A stretch of DNA of 64,000 nucleotides from Amphimedon queenslandica. Taxonomy: Eukaryota > Porifera > Demospongiae > Haplosclerida > Niphatidae. Made by a program: the position numbers and the translations under genes. Each line of letters begins with the position of its first letter. Within the stretch, counting starts at the first letter, position 1. The stretch covers positions 53,275 to 117,274 of the forward strand of contig NW_003546449.1 in the NCBI RefSeq assembly GCF_000090795.2, in the 5' to 3' direction. Positions 44,682-57,700 of the stretch are shown piece by piece. Below the pieces are notes generated by a model. It ran no database searches. It was not told the DNA's origin and saw only the letters and a program-made list of their open reading frames with translations.

Positions 44682-46673
44682 TTAGTATTGTGCCTGGTGA
44701 GTTCTTCTATGCTTCTTGCTCCCTCCATCTTTTTTCTTGCTTCGTGTGTGTTGCTGTGGTCTATGATGCAACTCATCACTAAAAATATAATTAAACAAAA
44801 AAATAAAATAAAAGCATAATCCTTTGAAACACAAGCACTCTAACAAAGACATGATTTTGTGTCTTTACTTACCTCATGAATTTATCTTTTATTGGTGAGT
44901 CTTCCACATAGTTTATTGAAGGTGATGAGTTTGACTGCTCCAGTGAGTGATGGATTCCACCACTGACCTCAACAGTTTGTGGTGAATCTGTCCAATGAGC
45001 ACAAATAAATGAAGGAAGAGGAAATGGAGTAACTACATGGATCATATGTATCAACTTTACCTAAAAGTATGCGCCTAATTTCTCTCCTGTCTTCTTCTGA
45101 ATGTTGAGGACACTTGACAGTTCTATATAAAAAGGATCCATTTTGATATTGAGAGGATTGTACCCATACCTTGTACATAGCCTTCCTGTTCTCTCTGATA
45201 CTACTCCACACATTTGCTGCAACAAATACTGCTTTTGGTCTATTATTATTATACATGGTTATCAACAATCAGTAGGCTATTATCATCCTCACTTACCAGG
45301 TAATAGAATGCTAAATGAAGCAATCGTGTGTTGCTGTAATGAAAGGACAACGTGTGATACATAATCATAAACATCTCTCTGACCTTTGATGCAGTTTCTA
45401 TTGGAGGATTGTTATGACTGCTGACACTTCCATTGCTTTGATAACCACCATCTTGAATGAGTTAAAACATAAAGGAACATTGGGTCTATGAGATTACCTC
45501 TCCCACTAGCCGTTTTCACAGATACTTTACTTCGACCGTTTGAAGGAAGAGATGGAAATAAAGGCTTCTCTCTTTTCATCTTTTTTGCTAAAGAAACATG
45601 TAACACAAAAATGACATTACTGTACATGGCATATAACAATAAAAACTTTCACTTTATACATGTATATACTGGAGAATGCTGTAGTTGAAAGTGCTTTACT
45701 GAAGCAACAACCTTGTTATATTAATAGCTAAACAACTTACATTTCTTTTCAGGATAAGTCCAGTCATCTTCATTATCCTCCGAGTGTTCTTCTTCACTCT
45801 CAACTGAGACTGGAGTCTTCTTATGTGCTAGTCTTGAGCTGGTACGGCCCATCCCTAAACACTTCTCCAAATGAGGAGCAAATTTTGAAGCACCTACAAA
45901 GGAGAGAATTAGCATGTTTTGGAGTAAATTTTGCAATGTCTGACAGTTATTCTCTCTCCTCTCTCTCTTTCATGGAACCCATTTGTATTAAAGTGAAAGT
46001 GAAACTAGTTAGTTAACAACATAACAACCAAACAAAACCAATAATGACTCTTACTAGCTATTCAGGATTAATAATTTTAAAGAAGATTTCTAATAATTAA
46101 AGATGTATTTTAACTCTCCAGCTGTCCTTCTAAGTGGATTTTAAATTATTATCCCTCGGTATAGTAGAGTAAATGAAATGGACAAATTTTTAAAAATAAG
46201 TCATGCTCAGTTATCTTAAAAGAGCCCTAATCACAACTGTTAAATTAGTGGCTAGGAGGATGGGATGGTAGCATGGTCATGTACTAAGAGATGGAGGGAT
46301 GTGGTTTCTCACCTAGTGTTCTCTGGCAGGATGGACAAACACATTCCACTGGCTTCCTAAATGATTGTACATTATTACCAAACACATCCAGTCCAGGCTC
46401 ATCTATAACTTCTAAAAAAAAGGACAAAGGTTTAGCGCACATACGTTAAACGTGTACAACTTACCGTGCCTCTCCAAGGAGCTGTGCATGTAAAGAAGGG
46501 GAAAAACAAAAAGTGTCACGACTTTATTTATATAAAGGCGTCCCTTACTTTTTGTCGGGGTGTAAGAGGTCGTAATAGCCTAGTTTGATGGCTCTGTGTA
46601 GCTCGAAACAGACCCCAAGGGCCTCCTCGTCTATCAACTGGTTTACTATACTTTCAAGGAAATCACTCTCCAT
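44682..46673 (-). CDS. ATXN7L3: Ataxin-7-like 3 / SAGA-associated factor 11
   Basis: Ten exons encode 323 residues. ATXN7L3 (yeast Sgf11) anchors and activates the USP22 deubiquitinase in the SAGA coactivator, which removes ubiquitin from histone H2B. The N-terminal helix ALGVCFELHRAIKLGYYDLL and the following DEPGLDVFGN match the family. The Sgf11 zinc finger is intact: VECVCPSCQRTLGASKFAPH and LEKCLGMGRTSSRLA. A C-terminal SCA7-like segment (VKCPQHSEEDRREIRRIL) is also present. The tail is basic. In one exon I prefer read-through over a 47-nt intron-like stretch (AAG|GTATGG...TATAG), because removing it breaks frame. Exons of 17 and 37 nt make this gene hard for automatic predictors. Confidence 0.9.
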
Positions 46674-46848
46674 GATTGCTGCACCAAAACACAAACCACG
46701 CCCACAATAATTAATAATACTGTCATAATAATTCCTTTTTTCTACTGCAAAACTAAAATGAAGATTCTTTTTTTCTGCTGCAAAAATTAAAATAATAATT
46801 CCTAGAGTTTGCAATAAAACTATAGCTATTAAATAGAAGACATTGTTT

Positions 46849-48649
46849 TTAATTTTCCTGCTCTAAAAATTTGTAAACGGAAGAGAAATCCTTCTTCTCG
46901 AATCCATGCTGACACATAAGGTTATAAATGTGCAGGGCCATTGCTCCCAATGGAGTAACAGACTTGCTACCAACAGCAGCTGCTTGAGCTAGAGTAAGAT
47001 CCTTCCTCATCAGTCCGGTTCCAAAACCTCCCTCGTAGTTACGAGAGGAAGGTACATTTTCCATGACTCCAGGGCAAGGGTTGTATGTGTCGCAGGACCA
47101 GCTCCGCCCACTACTGGCGTTGATGACTTTAGAACACAGCTTAGGATCTAGGCCAAGACTGGGAAAAAAAGAAAATAGAGTATATGGTAAAATTAAAATA
47201 TTAAAGTAGGACTGGGTAAAGTATTTCCAGCATTTAGGAGGTAATGATCGAAAGGTACTTTGCTTTCATTTTTGTTAGCTGCTAAAACTTCTCTTACTCC
47301 CAATCAACATATCAAAGACTAAAATTACATGTACTTTTGTAAAAATAATAACAAAAAACCAAAATAAATTTACTTAGCTGCCAGAAATACCCTGTTCTAA
47401 GTTAATATAAACATTATTAATATTTTTTTACTTTTGTGCCATGAGCAATACTTCAGAGGTCCCTATCATTTCAATGGCTAGCAACATGTTGTTGCATATC
47501 TTTGTAGCCTGTCCTGCTCCATTCTCCCCGCAATGGAAAACATTCTTACCCATCTTCTCTAACAGCGGCTTAGCTCTTTCATAGCAATCATCAGGGCCGC
47601 CTAACATAAACGTCAAGAGTCCATTAGTAGCTGCTCCAACACCTAAAAATTAAAAAAATGTGTTAATGATGAACCTTTAGTAGTAAAACCATACAAGATT
47701 GTGGGTTGATCTATTTAAAAAACGACTATTATGATACCATACACTAATCTGAATGAATGCCAACAGTATTTATGTTCTATAGTGCCAATCATTAATTACC
47801 TCCTGATACTGGTGCATCTATATATTGTGTGTTGTTCTCTTTAGCAAGTTCACTCATTTCAATGGCGGAGTCCCTGTCAATGGTGCTGCAGTCAATGAGT
47901 AGACTCCCTGATTGAACGGCAGAGAATATACCACCAGGGCTTGTGTATACATCACGTACATGCTGACTATAATGAGATGAAAAGAGACAAAGATGTGTCG
48001 GTGCAGTCAAAACACTGCAGAAGAGCATATGTACATGTACATTGTGAAAAGTATAAAATCATGCTTAAATACAATGGTTAGCATTTTTTCTATTTGGCAA
48101 TACAAGGGTTAGCATTTTTACTATTTGGCAATTCAAACAATCCATTGAAATCAACATTGTTTTTAATATAAAGGCAGAAGTGTATCTTTCACACAATTAC
48201 TTGCTATAATGAATTGAGTACCTTGCTGGAAGCATGGTGCATATGGTTGTTGCTTGTTTTGCAACCTCACTAGGTCCAGTAGCAGCTATTGCTCCATCAG
48301 ACACTGCAGCATCAACCTGAGTCTTAACAGTATCATACACCACTAGCCTGTGACCCTTTGCCATTAGGTTACGTGCCATTGGTAAGCCCATGTTACCCAA
48401 TCCAATGAAACCAACCAACTAAAAGGGAGAGATTTCTTGTGTATACAGTACTTTTCATACATTAACACCTTGGAGTATGCTAAATTTTTGTTATTTTTGC
48501 ATCTCACACTTTGTGTAGCCGATTCTTTAGTGGAGAATGCAATACAGGGATACTATTGCAAGCAGTTTACTTACATCACTGGAGGCTCCGCTTGTATACA
48601 TGCGAGAAAACAAGCGTCCAAAAGCGTGAACAGAGTAGCCTAGAGCCAT
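46849..48649 (-). CDS. HIBADH: 3-hydroxyisobutyrate dehydrogenase, mitochondrial
   Basis: Five exons encode 319 residues. HIBADH oxidises 3-hydroxyisobutyrate with NAD+ in mitochondrial valine breakdown. The presequence-like N-terminus (MALGYSVHAFGRLFSRMYTS) is Arg-containing and acid-free. The NAD site VGFIGLGNMGLPMARNL, the substrate loop YIDAPVSGGVGAATNG, and the catalytic-lysine segment GQATKICNNMLLA are all intact. NYEGGFGTGLMRKDLTLA closes the active site. It is head-to-head with the first hnRNP gene (115 bp between starts). BCAT, another valine-pathway enzyme, lies 10 kb away. Confidence 0.95.
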
Positions 48650-48764
48650 TTTAATCCTTTTGAGGCGTGGTAGTTGATGGGCGTGGTTTTTGGTCAGTTT
48701 CAATATTACAATGTACGCTCAATTAAAAAAGTAAAAACCAAAAACCAAAGTCACGTTGTCGAAG
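48650..48764. promoter_or_regulatory. Divergent HIBADH/hnRNP promoter
   Basis: 115 bp between start codons on opposite strands, so both genes must start within this stretch or inside the partner's leader. No TATA box. Confidence 0.5.
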
Positions 48765-51543
48765 ATGGCTCGGGAGATGGAACTTCAGAAAGAGAAGGTT
48801 TGTTCCCTTTTACTACATTCAGTCCTTTTATTCCTTTATGAATAGGAAAGGCAAGGATGTAAGATGTTTATTGGTGGGTTAACTTTACGTACAACTAAAG
48901 AAATGCTCGAGGATTACTACTGTCGCTGGGGGGAGGTCATTGATTCTGTGGTCATGAAGGATCCTCAGACAAATCGCCCTAGAGGGTTCGTTGCTTAAAT
49001 TTGTTTGTGCACATTAATTTTTTATGCTTACAAAATGCATCTTTTCCTACATGTACCTTATCATAATTTTACATGATTGTAGCTCAAAATTTTTGAACAG
49101 CGTAAGCACACATGTAATCCTCATAACTCAAAAATTATTTGTCGGAATCAGCTCAAACTTTCTACACAGCATAAGGACATCAATATGTATCATAAAATGT
49201 GATAAAAATTGGGTGTGATTTTGGAGCCATTTTTTAGAAAAAAACCATGGGCTATAGTACAGGGTATTTTTCTAAAATTTGGACTTTTTAAAAATTGGTC
49301 ATAACTCAGGAAATTTAAGTCGGAATTGACTCAAACTTTCTACACAGCATAAGTACATCAATATGTATCAGAAAATGTAATAAAAATTTGGGGTGATTTC
49401 GGAGCCATTTATTGAAAAAAACCATGGGCTATAGCCTTGGGTATTTTTCAGAATCTTGGAGTTTTCTTAAAATGGCCGTAACTTGAAAAATTGAAGTCGG
49501 AATCAGCTCAAACTTTCTACACAGCATAAGGACATCAATATGTATCAGGAAATGCAATAAAAATTTGGGGTGATTTTGGAGCCATTTTTCGGAAAAAACC
49601 ATGGACTATTAGTACATGGTCTTTGGCCTAACTGATTTCGGACCAACTAAAAAAATTTGTAAAAAATCCAATTTTGATTAGTATTATGCCATATCATTAA
49701 TGATAAAGTTTATGCTGTCAGCGTTTGTATCTATCCGTAATGCGTGTACTTGTATGTTTACGATATCATTTTATATTCTAGGTTTGGTTTCATAACCTAC
49801 ACTAGCCCTGAGAGTGTTGAGAGGTGCCTGGCAGAGGGCCCTCATGAGATTGACGAAAGAATAGTAGAGACAAAGAGGGCAGTACCTCGTGAAGAGACTC
49901 GTCAAGAACCCGAGCCGTCCTCTAAATCAAAGAAGGTAGCCATCATTATTAAAAATTTAACAAATATCTAGTAGCTATCATCTGAAAGTTTAATGGCATT
50001 AGATCTAGAGATATTTGCCTATGACAGATGGTTTTTGATTCTTTATTTCTAATAGAACACACAGAATGTGCTCATTATTACCAAATTATCATCTTTAGGT
50101 GTTTTTGGGTGGTCTTTCTCTTGAAACCACCGAGCGAGAGATTATGGAATCCGTGAGACATTTTGGGGAAATCGACGAAGTCTTCTTGATTGCTGACAAG
50201 GACACAAACAAGCCTCGTGGATTTGGATTCGTCACATTCATGGACTGCGAAAGTGCCAACAAGCTCTGCAGCCAACGCTACATTAGAATCAGCGAAAGAG
50301 ATGTTGAAGCCAAGAAGGCCATCAGCCTTGACTCAATGAAGAGGCAGGCTCCTTCAAGACCACCTCCAAGAAGAAGCGAGATGCCTGATAGATCCCATCG
50401 ATCCCGCGGGTCTTCGTCACGCGATCATAGCTACATACCACCACCACCACAAGCCTACCAACAACCCTCTTACCACCACAGTCAGTCCCAGTATGGTGGA
50501 CAATACAATGACTACCCACCCCAACCTTATCGTGATGAGTATTATAATAATGGAGGAGGATACCGTGGGGTTGGAGGGGGAGGAGGAGGAGGTGGTGGTC
50601 CTTCTTCTTATAGACCTCCTTATAATTCAGGGAGTGGAGGATATGGAGGAGGAGGACCTGGTCCTGTTGCTTATGGAGGCTATAGTTATAATGGTGGACC
50701 TGGGGGCTATCGTGCAGGAGGAGGAGGAGGGTATCCTGGGTACCCAAGAGGAGGAGAAATGAGTTCACAGTCTGGCAGAGTAGGAGGAGGAGGAGGAGGA
50801 GGGTATAGGAGTCAGGGTGGAGCTGCCTCTCATAGCTATCATCCTTACAGGCGACCATGTGAGTTCTTGTGTGTGAGTGTGTTATGATAGTACAGTAAGG
50901 CTCTCTTGTAGCAGTACATGTATATTAGTCCTTAGTCTCTATTGTATTTATTTTATGTATAGGAGCTACATTGTATAGGTAGTAATATAGCTACCCCACA
51001 AGTCATTCCTTCTCTTCATTAAACTGAATTATTGTACTAGTTAGTGTTATTCATGGACTATTATTAATGTTATTTTAGTTGCTTATTGCAGCAACCAGTT
51101 ATGTTTAAGTATTTTCCTAATTCACAAGCTTTTTCTTTACTTATTCAATGAAAATTTGACAGTTAATTAGATTCTATTGTTACAAAATGAGGAGAGATGA
51201 ATTTTTTAGTAGGAGAAGCACTCCAAGATAAAGTAGTATGTATAGGAATGATCTAGAATGAGGTAGCAGAGGCTCTGTAGTGACTATACAGTTATAGGAA
51301 GTGGTAGAAGAGAAACAAGCAGATTTTCAATATTGAGTATAATAGGGACAGATTATAGGAAGAAGATGAATAGGATCATATACAAGAACACAGTGATAGG
51401 TAGGATAAGGTAACACAAGGTTGTGTGTAGATAGTGATAGTGAGCCTAGTGAGGTTACATGCTATAGGTCTGTTAGTGTGTAGGACTTCAGTAGGTCAGA
51501 AATTTCCTTTACTTTTCATTGATGCTTTTTTTTTCTTTTAGGA
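48765..51543 (+). CDS. hnRNP A/B-type RNA-binding protein 1 (two RRMs, Gly/Tyr-rich tail)
   Basis: Four main exons encode 362 residues. RRM1 (about 17-95: MFIGGL and RGFGFITY) and RRM2 (about 108-185: VFLGGL and RGFGFVTF) are followed by an Arg/Ser/Pro linker and a long Gly/Tyr-rich low-complexity tail. This is the architecture of nuclear hnRNP A/B and related splicing and mRNA-transport proteins. The tail ends ASHSYHPYRRP. The last coding exon stops at 50858 with a T before a strong donor GTGAGT, and the acceptor at 51541 continues GA, so TGA is created by splicing. Intron retention would instead append CEFLCVSVL. Intron 2 carries repeat-family units. Tandem paralogue downstream. Confidence 0.9.
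49095..49690 (+). repeat. Three to four units of the ~180-bp repeat family in hnRNP-1 intron 2
   Basis: CTTTCTACACAGCATAAG recurs about every 180 bp, with AAAACCATGGGCTATAGTAC and ACCATGGGCTATAGCCTTGG cores. The last part (about 49612-49690) switches to the second subtype (GGTCTTTGGCC, AAAATCCAATTTTGATT), a natural chimera of the two subtypes. Confidence 0.9.
50801..51094 (+). other. hnRNP 3' block, copy 1 (exon end plus intron, near-identical to copy 2)
   Basis: From GGGTATAGGAGTCAGG through TTGCTTATTGCAGCAA. By eye, copy 2 (53099-53402) differs by about three changes plus the length of a GT run, even though the sequence past 50858 is intron/3' UTR. The block contains extra acceptor-like sites (TATGTATAG|GAGC and TTATTGCAG|CAA). 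Confidence 0.9.
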
Positions 51544-51961
51544 CAAGGCAGGCTCGCTGATTATTAGTCTTTGTTATAAGTTATGACTTGAAATGAAAGA
51601 GGAATACTTGCTGGTTCATCTACTTCATTGTTATATGCTGGTTAGTTTAATCTGAGCCATATACTTTATTGTTATTAATTTTGATGATTTTTAGATATTA
51701 ATGATTGGAGTACAAGACTCTAGAAATGGATCATTCACCTTCACTATATTTATGGAGGATTTACAATTTGTTTGACATCTTTATGTACTAGCCAGAAGGA
51801 GAAATTGAACGAGCATTAGTGGGACAATAATATAATTTATCTTTTAAAATTTTGTTTATGATAAAAATGCACAAAGAAAGTAATGCATGATAAAATATAG
51901 ACTCCCCTCCTTTTGTGAATTAGAAGGTGTGGTAACTCAACCTCTTACACATGTCACAGAA
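51544..51961. other. 3' UTR of hnRNP-1 and spacer to hnRNP-2
   Basis: AT-rich spacer. It starts in the terminal exon of hnRNP-1 and ends at the hnRNP-2 start codon. No coding signal recognised. Confidence 0.5.
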
Positions 51962-53773
51962 ATGGATAAGCTGGAGTTTCAGAGAGAGAAGGTTTTGTTC
52001 TCTTTTACTACCTCCAATCCTTTTATTCCTAGTTTATGAACAGGAAAGGCAAGGATGTAAGATGTTTATTGGTGGGTTGACCACGAGTGCCACTAAAGAC
52101 AAACTAGAGAGATATTATGGCCAATGGGGAATGATCATTGATGCAGCTGTGGTGACAGATCCTCAGACTCGACGCTCAAGAGGGTACATCAATCATTGGG
52201 TTAAACAGAATATGCAGCAATTTCTTAAGTTGACCTTAATTCCAAAAAATAGCATTTCAATGTTTAATATCCAACCAAGCGCCATTAGTTCCTCGTTAAA
52301 ATTTCAAATTTGCAAGCAAAGCCCTGATTATTTATCTTTTTCCTAGGTTTGGTTTTGTAACGTACAATAGTCGTGAGAGTGTTGAAAAGTGTCTGGCAGC
52401 TGGTCCTCACTACATTGATGAGAGACTCGTTGAGACAAAGAAAGCAGTACCTCGTGAAGAGACCCCAAAAGAGACCGACCCATCCTCTAAATCTAAAAAA
52501 GTAATTAAGAAAATTAAAAAAAATTTTTAAATTATAATTCCTTCAGGTATTTTTGGGTGGTCTTCATCTAGACACTACTAAAGAGGAGCTGATGGAAGCT
52601 GCAAAGCATATTGGGGAAATTGAAGAAGTCTCCCTCATTATTGACCCGGAAAGGAATAAACCGCGTGGATTTGGATTCATCACTTTTACAGACTATGAAA
52701 GTGCTGAAAGACTTTGCAATCAAGGCATCCTGAGAATCAGGGACAGAGATGTTGAAACCAAGAAAGCCGTCAGTATAGAGTCTATGAGACAGAACCCAAC
52801 GAGACCGAAAAGAAATACCCATGGTTCTTCATCACGTGATCTGCAGTATATGCCACCATCATACCAACAATCAACTGACCATGATCAATATGGTGGACAA
52901 TATGATGATTATGAAGGAGACTCATACGATGAGTATTATGATAGAGGAGGATACCGTTGGGAGGAACCCTCACCTTATAGACCTCCTTATCGCTCTGTAG
53001 CTTACGGAGGGTATAGTTATTATGGTGGACCAGGGATCTATCGTGGAAGAGGAGGAGGAGGAGGGTATCCTGGGTACTCAAGAGGAGGAGGAAGAGGAGG
53101 GTATAGGAGTCAGGATGGAGCTGCCTCTCATAGCTATCATCCTTACAGGCGACCATGTGAGTTCTTGTGTGTGTGTGTGTGTGTGTGTTATGATAGTACA
53201 GTAAGGCTCTCTTGTAGCAGTACATGTATATTAGTCCTTAGTCTCTATTGTATTTATTTTATGTATAGGAGCTACATTGTATAGGTAGTAATATAGCTAC
53301 CCCACAAGTCATTTCTTCTCTTCATTAAACTGAATTATTGTACTAGTTAGTGTTATTCATGGACTATTATTAATGTGTTATTTTAGTTGCTTATTGCAGC
53401 AAGTTTTAAGTAATAAGTATGTGTCTCATTCACAAGCTTTTCTTTACTTGTTCAATAAAAATTTTTGATGCACATTTGTATTAACTTAAGATAGTCCCAA
53501 AGGAAGGAAGGGACAAGATATGTAGAAGGATAGCTCCATTGGACACTTGTAGACAAGGCAACAGCGACTAAGTGGTATAACTACCATCAAGTTTTGAGCC
53601 AGACTAGTAGTAAGTGTTCATATGCATAATGAGAAGAAATGTAGATCAAGAAGTTTAATAGAAAGAAACTTGCAAGATGTTATAGGTAGGAGAGAGAATG
53701 AAATTTTGATGGACATGTATTATAGTGTTTCTTCTTTGTTTTATTAATTTACAGTTTCTCTTATTATGTAGGA
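51962..53773 (+). CDS. hnRNP A/B-type RNA-binding protein 2 (tandem paralogue)
   Basis: Exons 51962-51991, 52044-52183, 52347-52500 and 52547-53156 encode 311 residues with the same intron positions and phases as the upstream copy. RRM1 has MFIGGL and RGFGFVTY; RRM2 has VFLGGL and RGFGFITF. The Gly/Tyr tail is shorter (GRGGGGGYPGYSRGGGRGG) and ends in the same ASHSYHPYRRP. The start is MDKLEFQREK, aligned with MAREMELQKEK in the paralogue; an out-of-frame ATG lies 11 bases upstream. The stop TGA is again split by an intron (T at 53156; GA at 53772-53773). The RRMs have diverged far more than the 3' block. Confidence 0.9.
53099..53402 (+). other. hnRNP 3' block, copy 2
   Basis: Partner of 50801-51094. 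It contains a (GT)n run at about 53167-53188 that is shorter and interrupted in copy 1. Similarity fades right after GCAGCAA. Confidence 0.9.
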
Positions 53774-54747
53774 CCTCTCTATAAAGGCTGAAATAAGTAG
53801 ATCAGGATTATGAAGAATGTGCCAACTTTAATTTTGGTAAGGTTAATGTGAACTACATCCAAGTTTATGTGCAATGGCACATATTTTACATTAAGGAATA
53901 AGTCAGATATGAGTGTAGCTCTAGATGTTGTTAAATTTTGATTATGGCTTTATTAGTTTGCATAATGCAGGTTTGCCCATTGTTAGGTGAACAATACATT
54001 ATGTTATTCATGTTGTTATGATTTTTAAAAAAATTATTCTTGGAATTGATATTGTTATACCACACACAAGTTTACTTACTGTGCAGTTTTGCCATTATAA
54101 GAGAACAATTAAAATATTTTATTTATTTGCTATGATTTTAATAGGAACTGTCGTACGACAGTATCAACTTGCCAGACTTCTATATACCATATACACATTA
54201 GCTTGAATTATATTTATTGTGACTGTGATTTTTTTAGTGCTTGTACTTCAGCTTCTAGCATTGTATAGCTTGATAGTGCCTAAATTTGTTGCATGTTGAT
54301 GCCATAACTTTGTGATTGAAATTCGACTCTTAATTATTTTGAGCCGTCAGCTTTAAACTTAGTTTTTATTACAAAAAGTTTATTTACAGTTTAATAGACA
54401 TTTCTTATTTACCAGTATAGGCATTGTTGTTTTTTTTAGCTCTTGGTGTGTACATGATTTGAGCCTCAGAGATGGCAGAAGAAATGATCTTCCTGGAAAA
54501 AGTTCTCTATTTCCTTGGTTCCATTGTTCTCCTTCCATTTTTACTGCAGTATATTGATGATTATATTATGTTGTGATATTTTTTAGATGAAACAGTCAAT
54601 TGTTTTATTGGAATGAGGGTTTTGAATACTTTTTTGAAATTTGATGTAGTATAAAATGCTGCATATAGTGCTAAAATTACGTGACGTCACCTGCGCTGCT
54701 TATTTTTTATAAAAATAGCGCCGATAACTTTTGCATCAGTGGTGACA
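53774..54747. other. Intergenic region hnRNP-2 to Death/ROCO gene
   Basis: About 970 bp, AT-rich, with the 3' UTR of hnRNP-2 at its left end. CACCTGCGCTGC and GTGACGTCAC (a CRE-like palindrome, about 54680-54692) occur near the right end, in the likely promoter of the next gene. No coding sequence recognised. Confidence 0.5.
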
Positions 54748-57700
54748 ATGGAGGAAGGAGGGAGAATGTCTCCGCTCGATGGAAGGCCAACACTCGATGA
54801 ATTGGCTCGCTATATTACAGTGGGCGTGAAGTGGAATCTGTTGGGAGTTCAGCTAAAGCTGGATGACCGTTTGCTGGACGTAATTGATCATGACAAGCAC
54901 TCTACTGAAGACAAATTATGTGCTATGTTTCAAGCTTGGTTGCATGAAAAACCTGAAGCCACTCGAAGAGATGTTATAGAGGCTTTGAAAATTATAAAAG
55001 ATCTTGATATTGCAGAGAAATACGAAAAAACATGGAAAGGTCGGTATCACACTATATTAATGCACTTAGCCCCTTTCCCAGATCTATATTTTCCATTGAT
55101 TATTAATTTGTGCTGCAGAATCTGAGCCTGCAACTGCTGAATGCACTATGCTATGACTATGTAGTATATTGTATGCAATTTATTTTTAAAATATATATAC
55201 ATATATCTTTTTCCTTTAGCAGAAAAGAGTGTTGACCCACCTAAAAACATTGAAAAATCTCTTGAAAGTATGCTGCAGTAAATCAGTGATACAATTTGTT
55301 TTATATTTTCCCATGTATACAGGATGTCGCTCACAGATTGAAAAACCAGCTGAAAATGAGCAAGACTGGACCAAGAAGTTTTATTATTTAAAGGAAATGT
55401 TCGATCGACATGTCTTGCCACCTATCATGGAATTAATTCGTGTGGATGATGCTAAACGTCGCTTTCGAAAGACACTTCACAACAACTTTGGCTGCAATGA
55501 AGAGTTTCTAAAGGTGCACAGAAGTGATCTTGATAAAATAGAAAAAGTTGAAGATTTTGTCCGGTTCTTGATTGATCTCAATTTTTTAAGCTACCTCAAC
55601 TTTCAGCACTTGAAAGAGCTTGCTGGTGATGATTGTGCTGCTTATTTTTCTGATTATGAAAAGATATACTGTAATGTTTTTAGTGAAGTTTCTTTGCCAC
55701 ACATTGCCTCTGTTTTTCGTAATAATCCTGGTCTTGTACCTGGAGGAATTTTTGGTTTTCCTACTTTGAAGTTTGAGTTGAAGCAACCAAAGTCATATCC
55801 CAGTTTGCAAGATTGGATAACATCCCTTCATCCACGTCTGCCCTCTCACATTGCTAATATACAAGCTGGTGATGACGGATCCGTCACTATCACATACACC
55901 ATGTACCCGCCCCATAATTTCTCCTTTGTATTGTCTATTCTTGAAGAATCAGATTTTGTAAAGTTTCTTGTGAGCAATGAAGTTACTCCACATTTGAAGC
56001 TCTGCAAAAATGAAGGTATAATTTACCTATATGCATGCATGCAGTAACATAATTTTTATTACTTTATTTTAGGAGCATTAAATTTGCCTTTGACTGATCA
56101 TGATGATGGGGATGATTCAAATATTAAAAATAGCAGTAAGTTGATATTCTTTGAATGTAACATGCATGAGTAAAGATGCTTGCTTAGCTATATTGCATTC
56201 TCTACATAATATTATGGCTAGGTTTAGCACTAAGATTATAAAATTGTAGACTTTTTAATTCACAAATTAATCTAAATATATTCTTATTTTAGCTCAAGAC
56301 AGCAAAGACACAAAATCACCACCAGATTCTGCACCTTTGCCAAATCAAATTTTGTGTCCTTTGGGAATACAACAATTTGATTGTCCAGTTGGTCCTGTTG
56401 TTCAACATGAAGGTATACATTTGATGTATTGTTGCATATAATTATTATTTATTACTACAGGTAAAATGTCAACTACAAAAGATCTCATAGCAAAGCTCAA
56501 AAACCCAAACAATAAGATAAAGGTGCAGCCAGCATTACTTTCATTCAATGGCCTGCCTAAAAGTGGGAAAACCACAGCTGTCACACGATTCCTAGATTAT
56601 GTTGTAGAAAGTTCCCTTGATCCAATTAGCAAAAAGATTAATCGCCCAGAAGAGCATGTGGGTATTGCTGCTTATGATTTGATAGCAGTTTCATCTGCAC
56701 ATGGCAATGATTATAAAGTCACAGAAGCAGCACAAGAGTCAAGCTTTGCATTTGGAGTTCTTTCACTTTTTCAAAGTATGGAAGCTAAAGAAAGAGTACC
56801 TCTTATTGATACCAGCCCTATACCTGTAAAGTCCTTTGATAATTTTGAGTTGGATGATCACTTTCGTTACATGTACAGCTTCCTGCAATCACAAAATTCG
56901 ATTCCGAAAAGTGCTGAGCACAGCTTTCTGCAATTTGTTCCTGAAGGTATTGCTCTTGTCAATATTTGGGATTTGGCCTCCAGCAACACTGTACATCATC
57001 TCTTATCAGCACTGGAAGGTTATCTCTTTAATTCGTACCTGTGGCTCTTTGTTGACCTTGAAAATGATCTTGGAAGGCTGGATGAGAATTTTGAAATACC
57101 AAAAACTGGACGTGACGGTGCTATTTTTTTGAAGCAGCGACCTCGCCTTCATTACTTGCTTCGCTCATGCTGGAGTACTAGAGATAATCACAAACAAAGA
57201 AAAAGAGTATGCACCATGTTTGCCAATCATAAAAAAACAGGTCCAGGTGAAGCCCGTGACAAAGTTAGTATGTTAAAGGAAAAAGTTCAGCCAATAGCTA
57301 ATCACATTGGTGTCTCAGAGCTTCTAGAGGACAGGATAGAAGGTATCAATTTAGAGCAAGATCACAAACGTCTTCATGATAAGTTCCAGCTGATTCTTAA
57401 AGATGAAATACCCTTTGATGAGATACCTCTTTCTTGGCTTTTCCTTCGTAGCCTGTTTTATCGTTTTAAAAAAATGTTTGTCTCAAAAGATGAATTGATG
57501 GAAATGGCAAAAGAATGTGGTATGGATGAATGCTCAGTTGATGATTTCTGCAAATTTTTCACATCATTTGGAAGCATAATTGATCTTAGTCTTGTTGATC
57601 CTGATTACCAGCATGTCATTGTTAAGCCTGTTACTTTCTTAGAGTCACTTGACAAGTTTTTTGCTCAACAAAATGGTGCCGCATGTCAGGATTACCCAAC

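Noticed and set aside
45121-45170. 47-nt intron inside an ATXN7L3 exon (GTATGG...TATAG)
   Set aside because: Removing it shifts the frame and loses the SCA7-like segment; read-through keeps it.
50322-50858. 178-codon minus-strand Leu-rich frame and a plus-strand Glu/Val-rich frame at 50493-50762
   Set aside because: Shadows of the Gly-rich hnRNP-1 tail (GGA repeats read in other frames).
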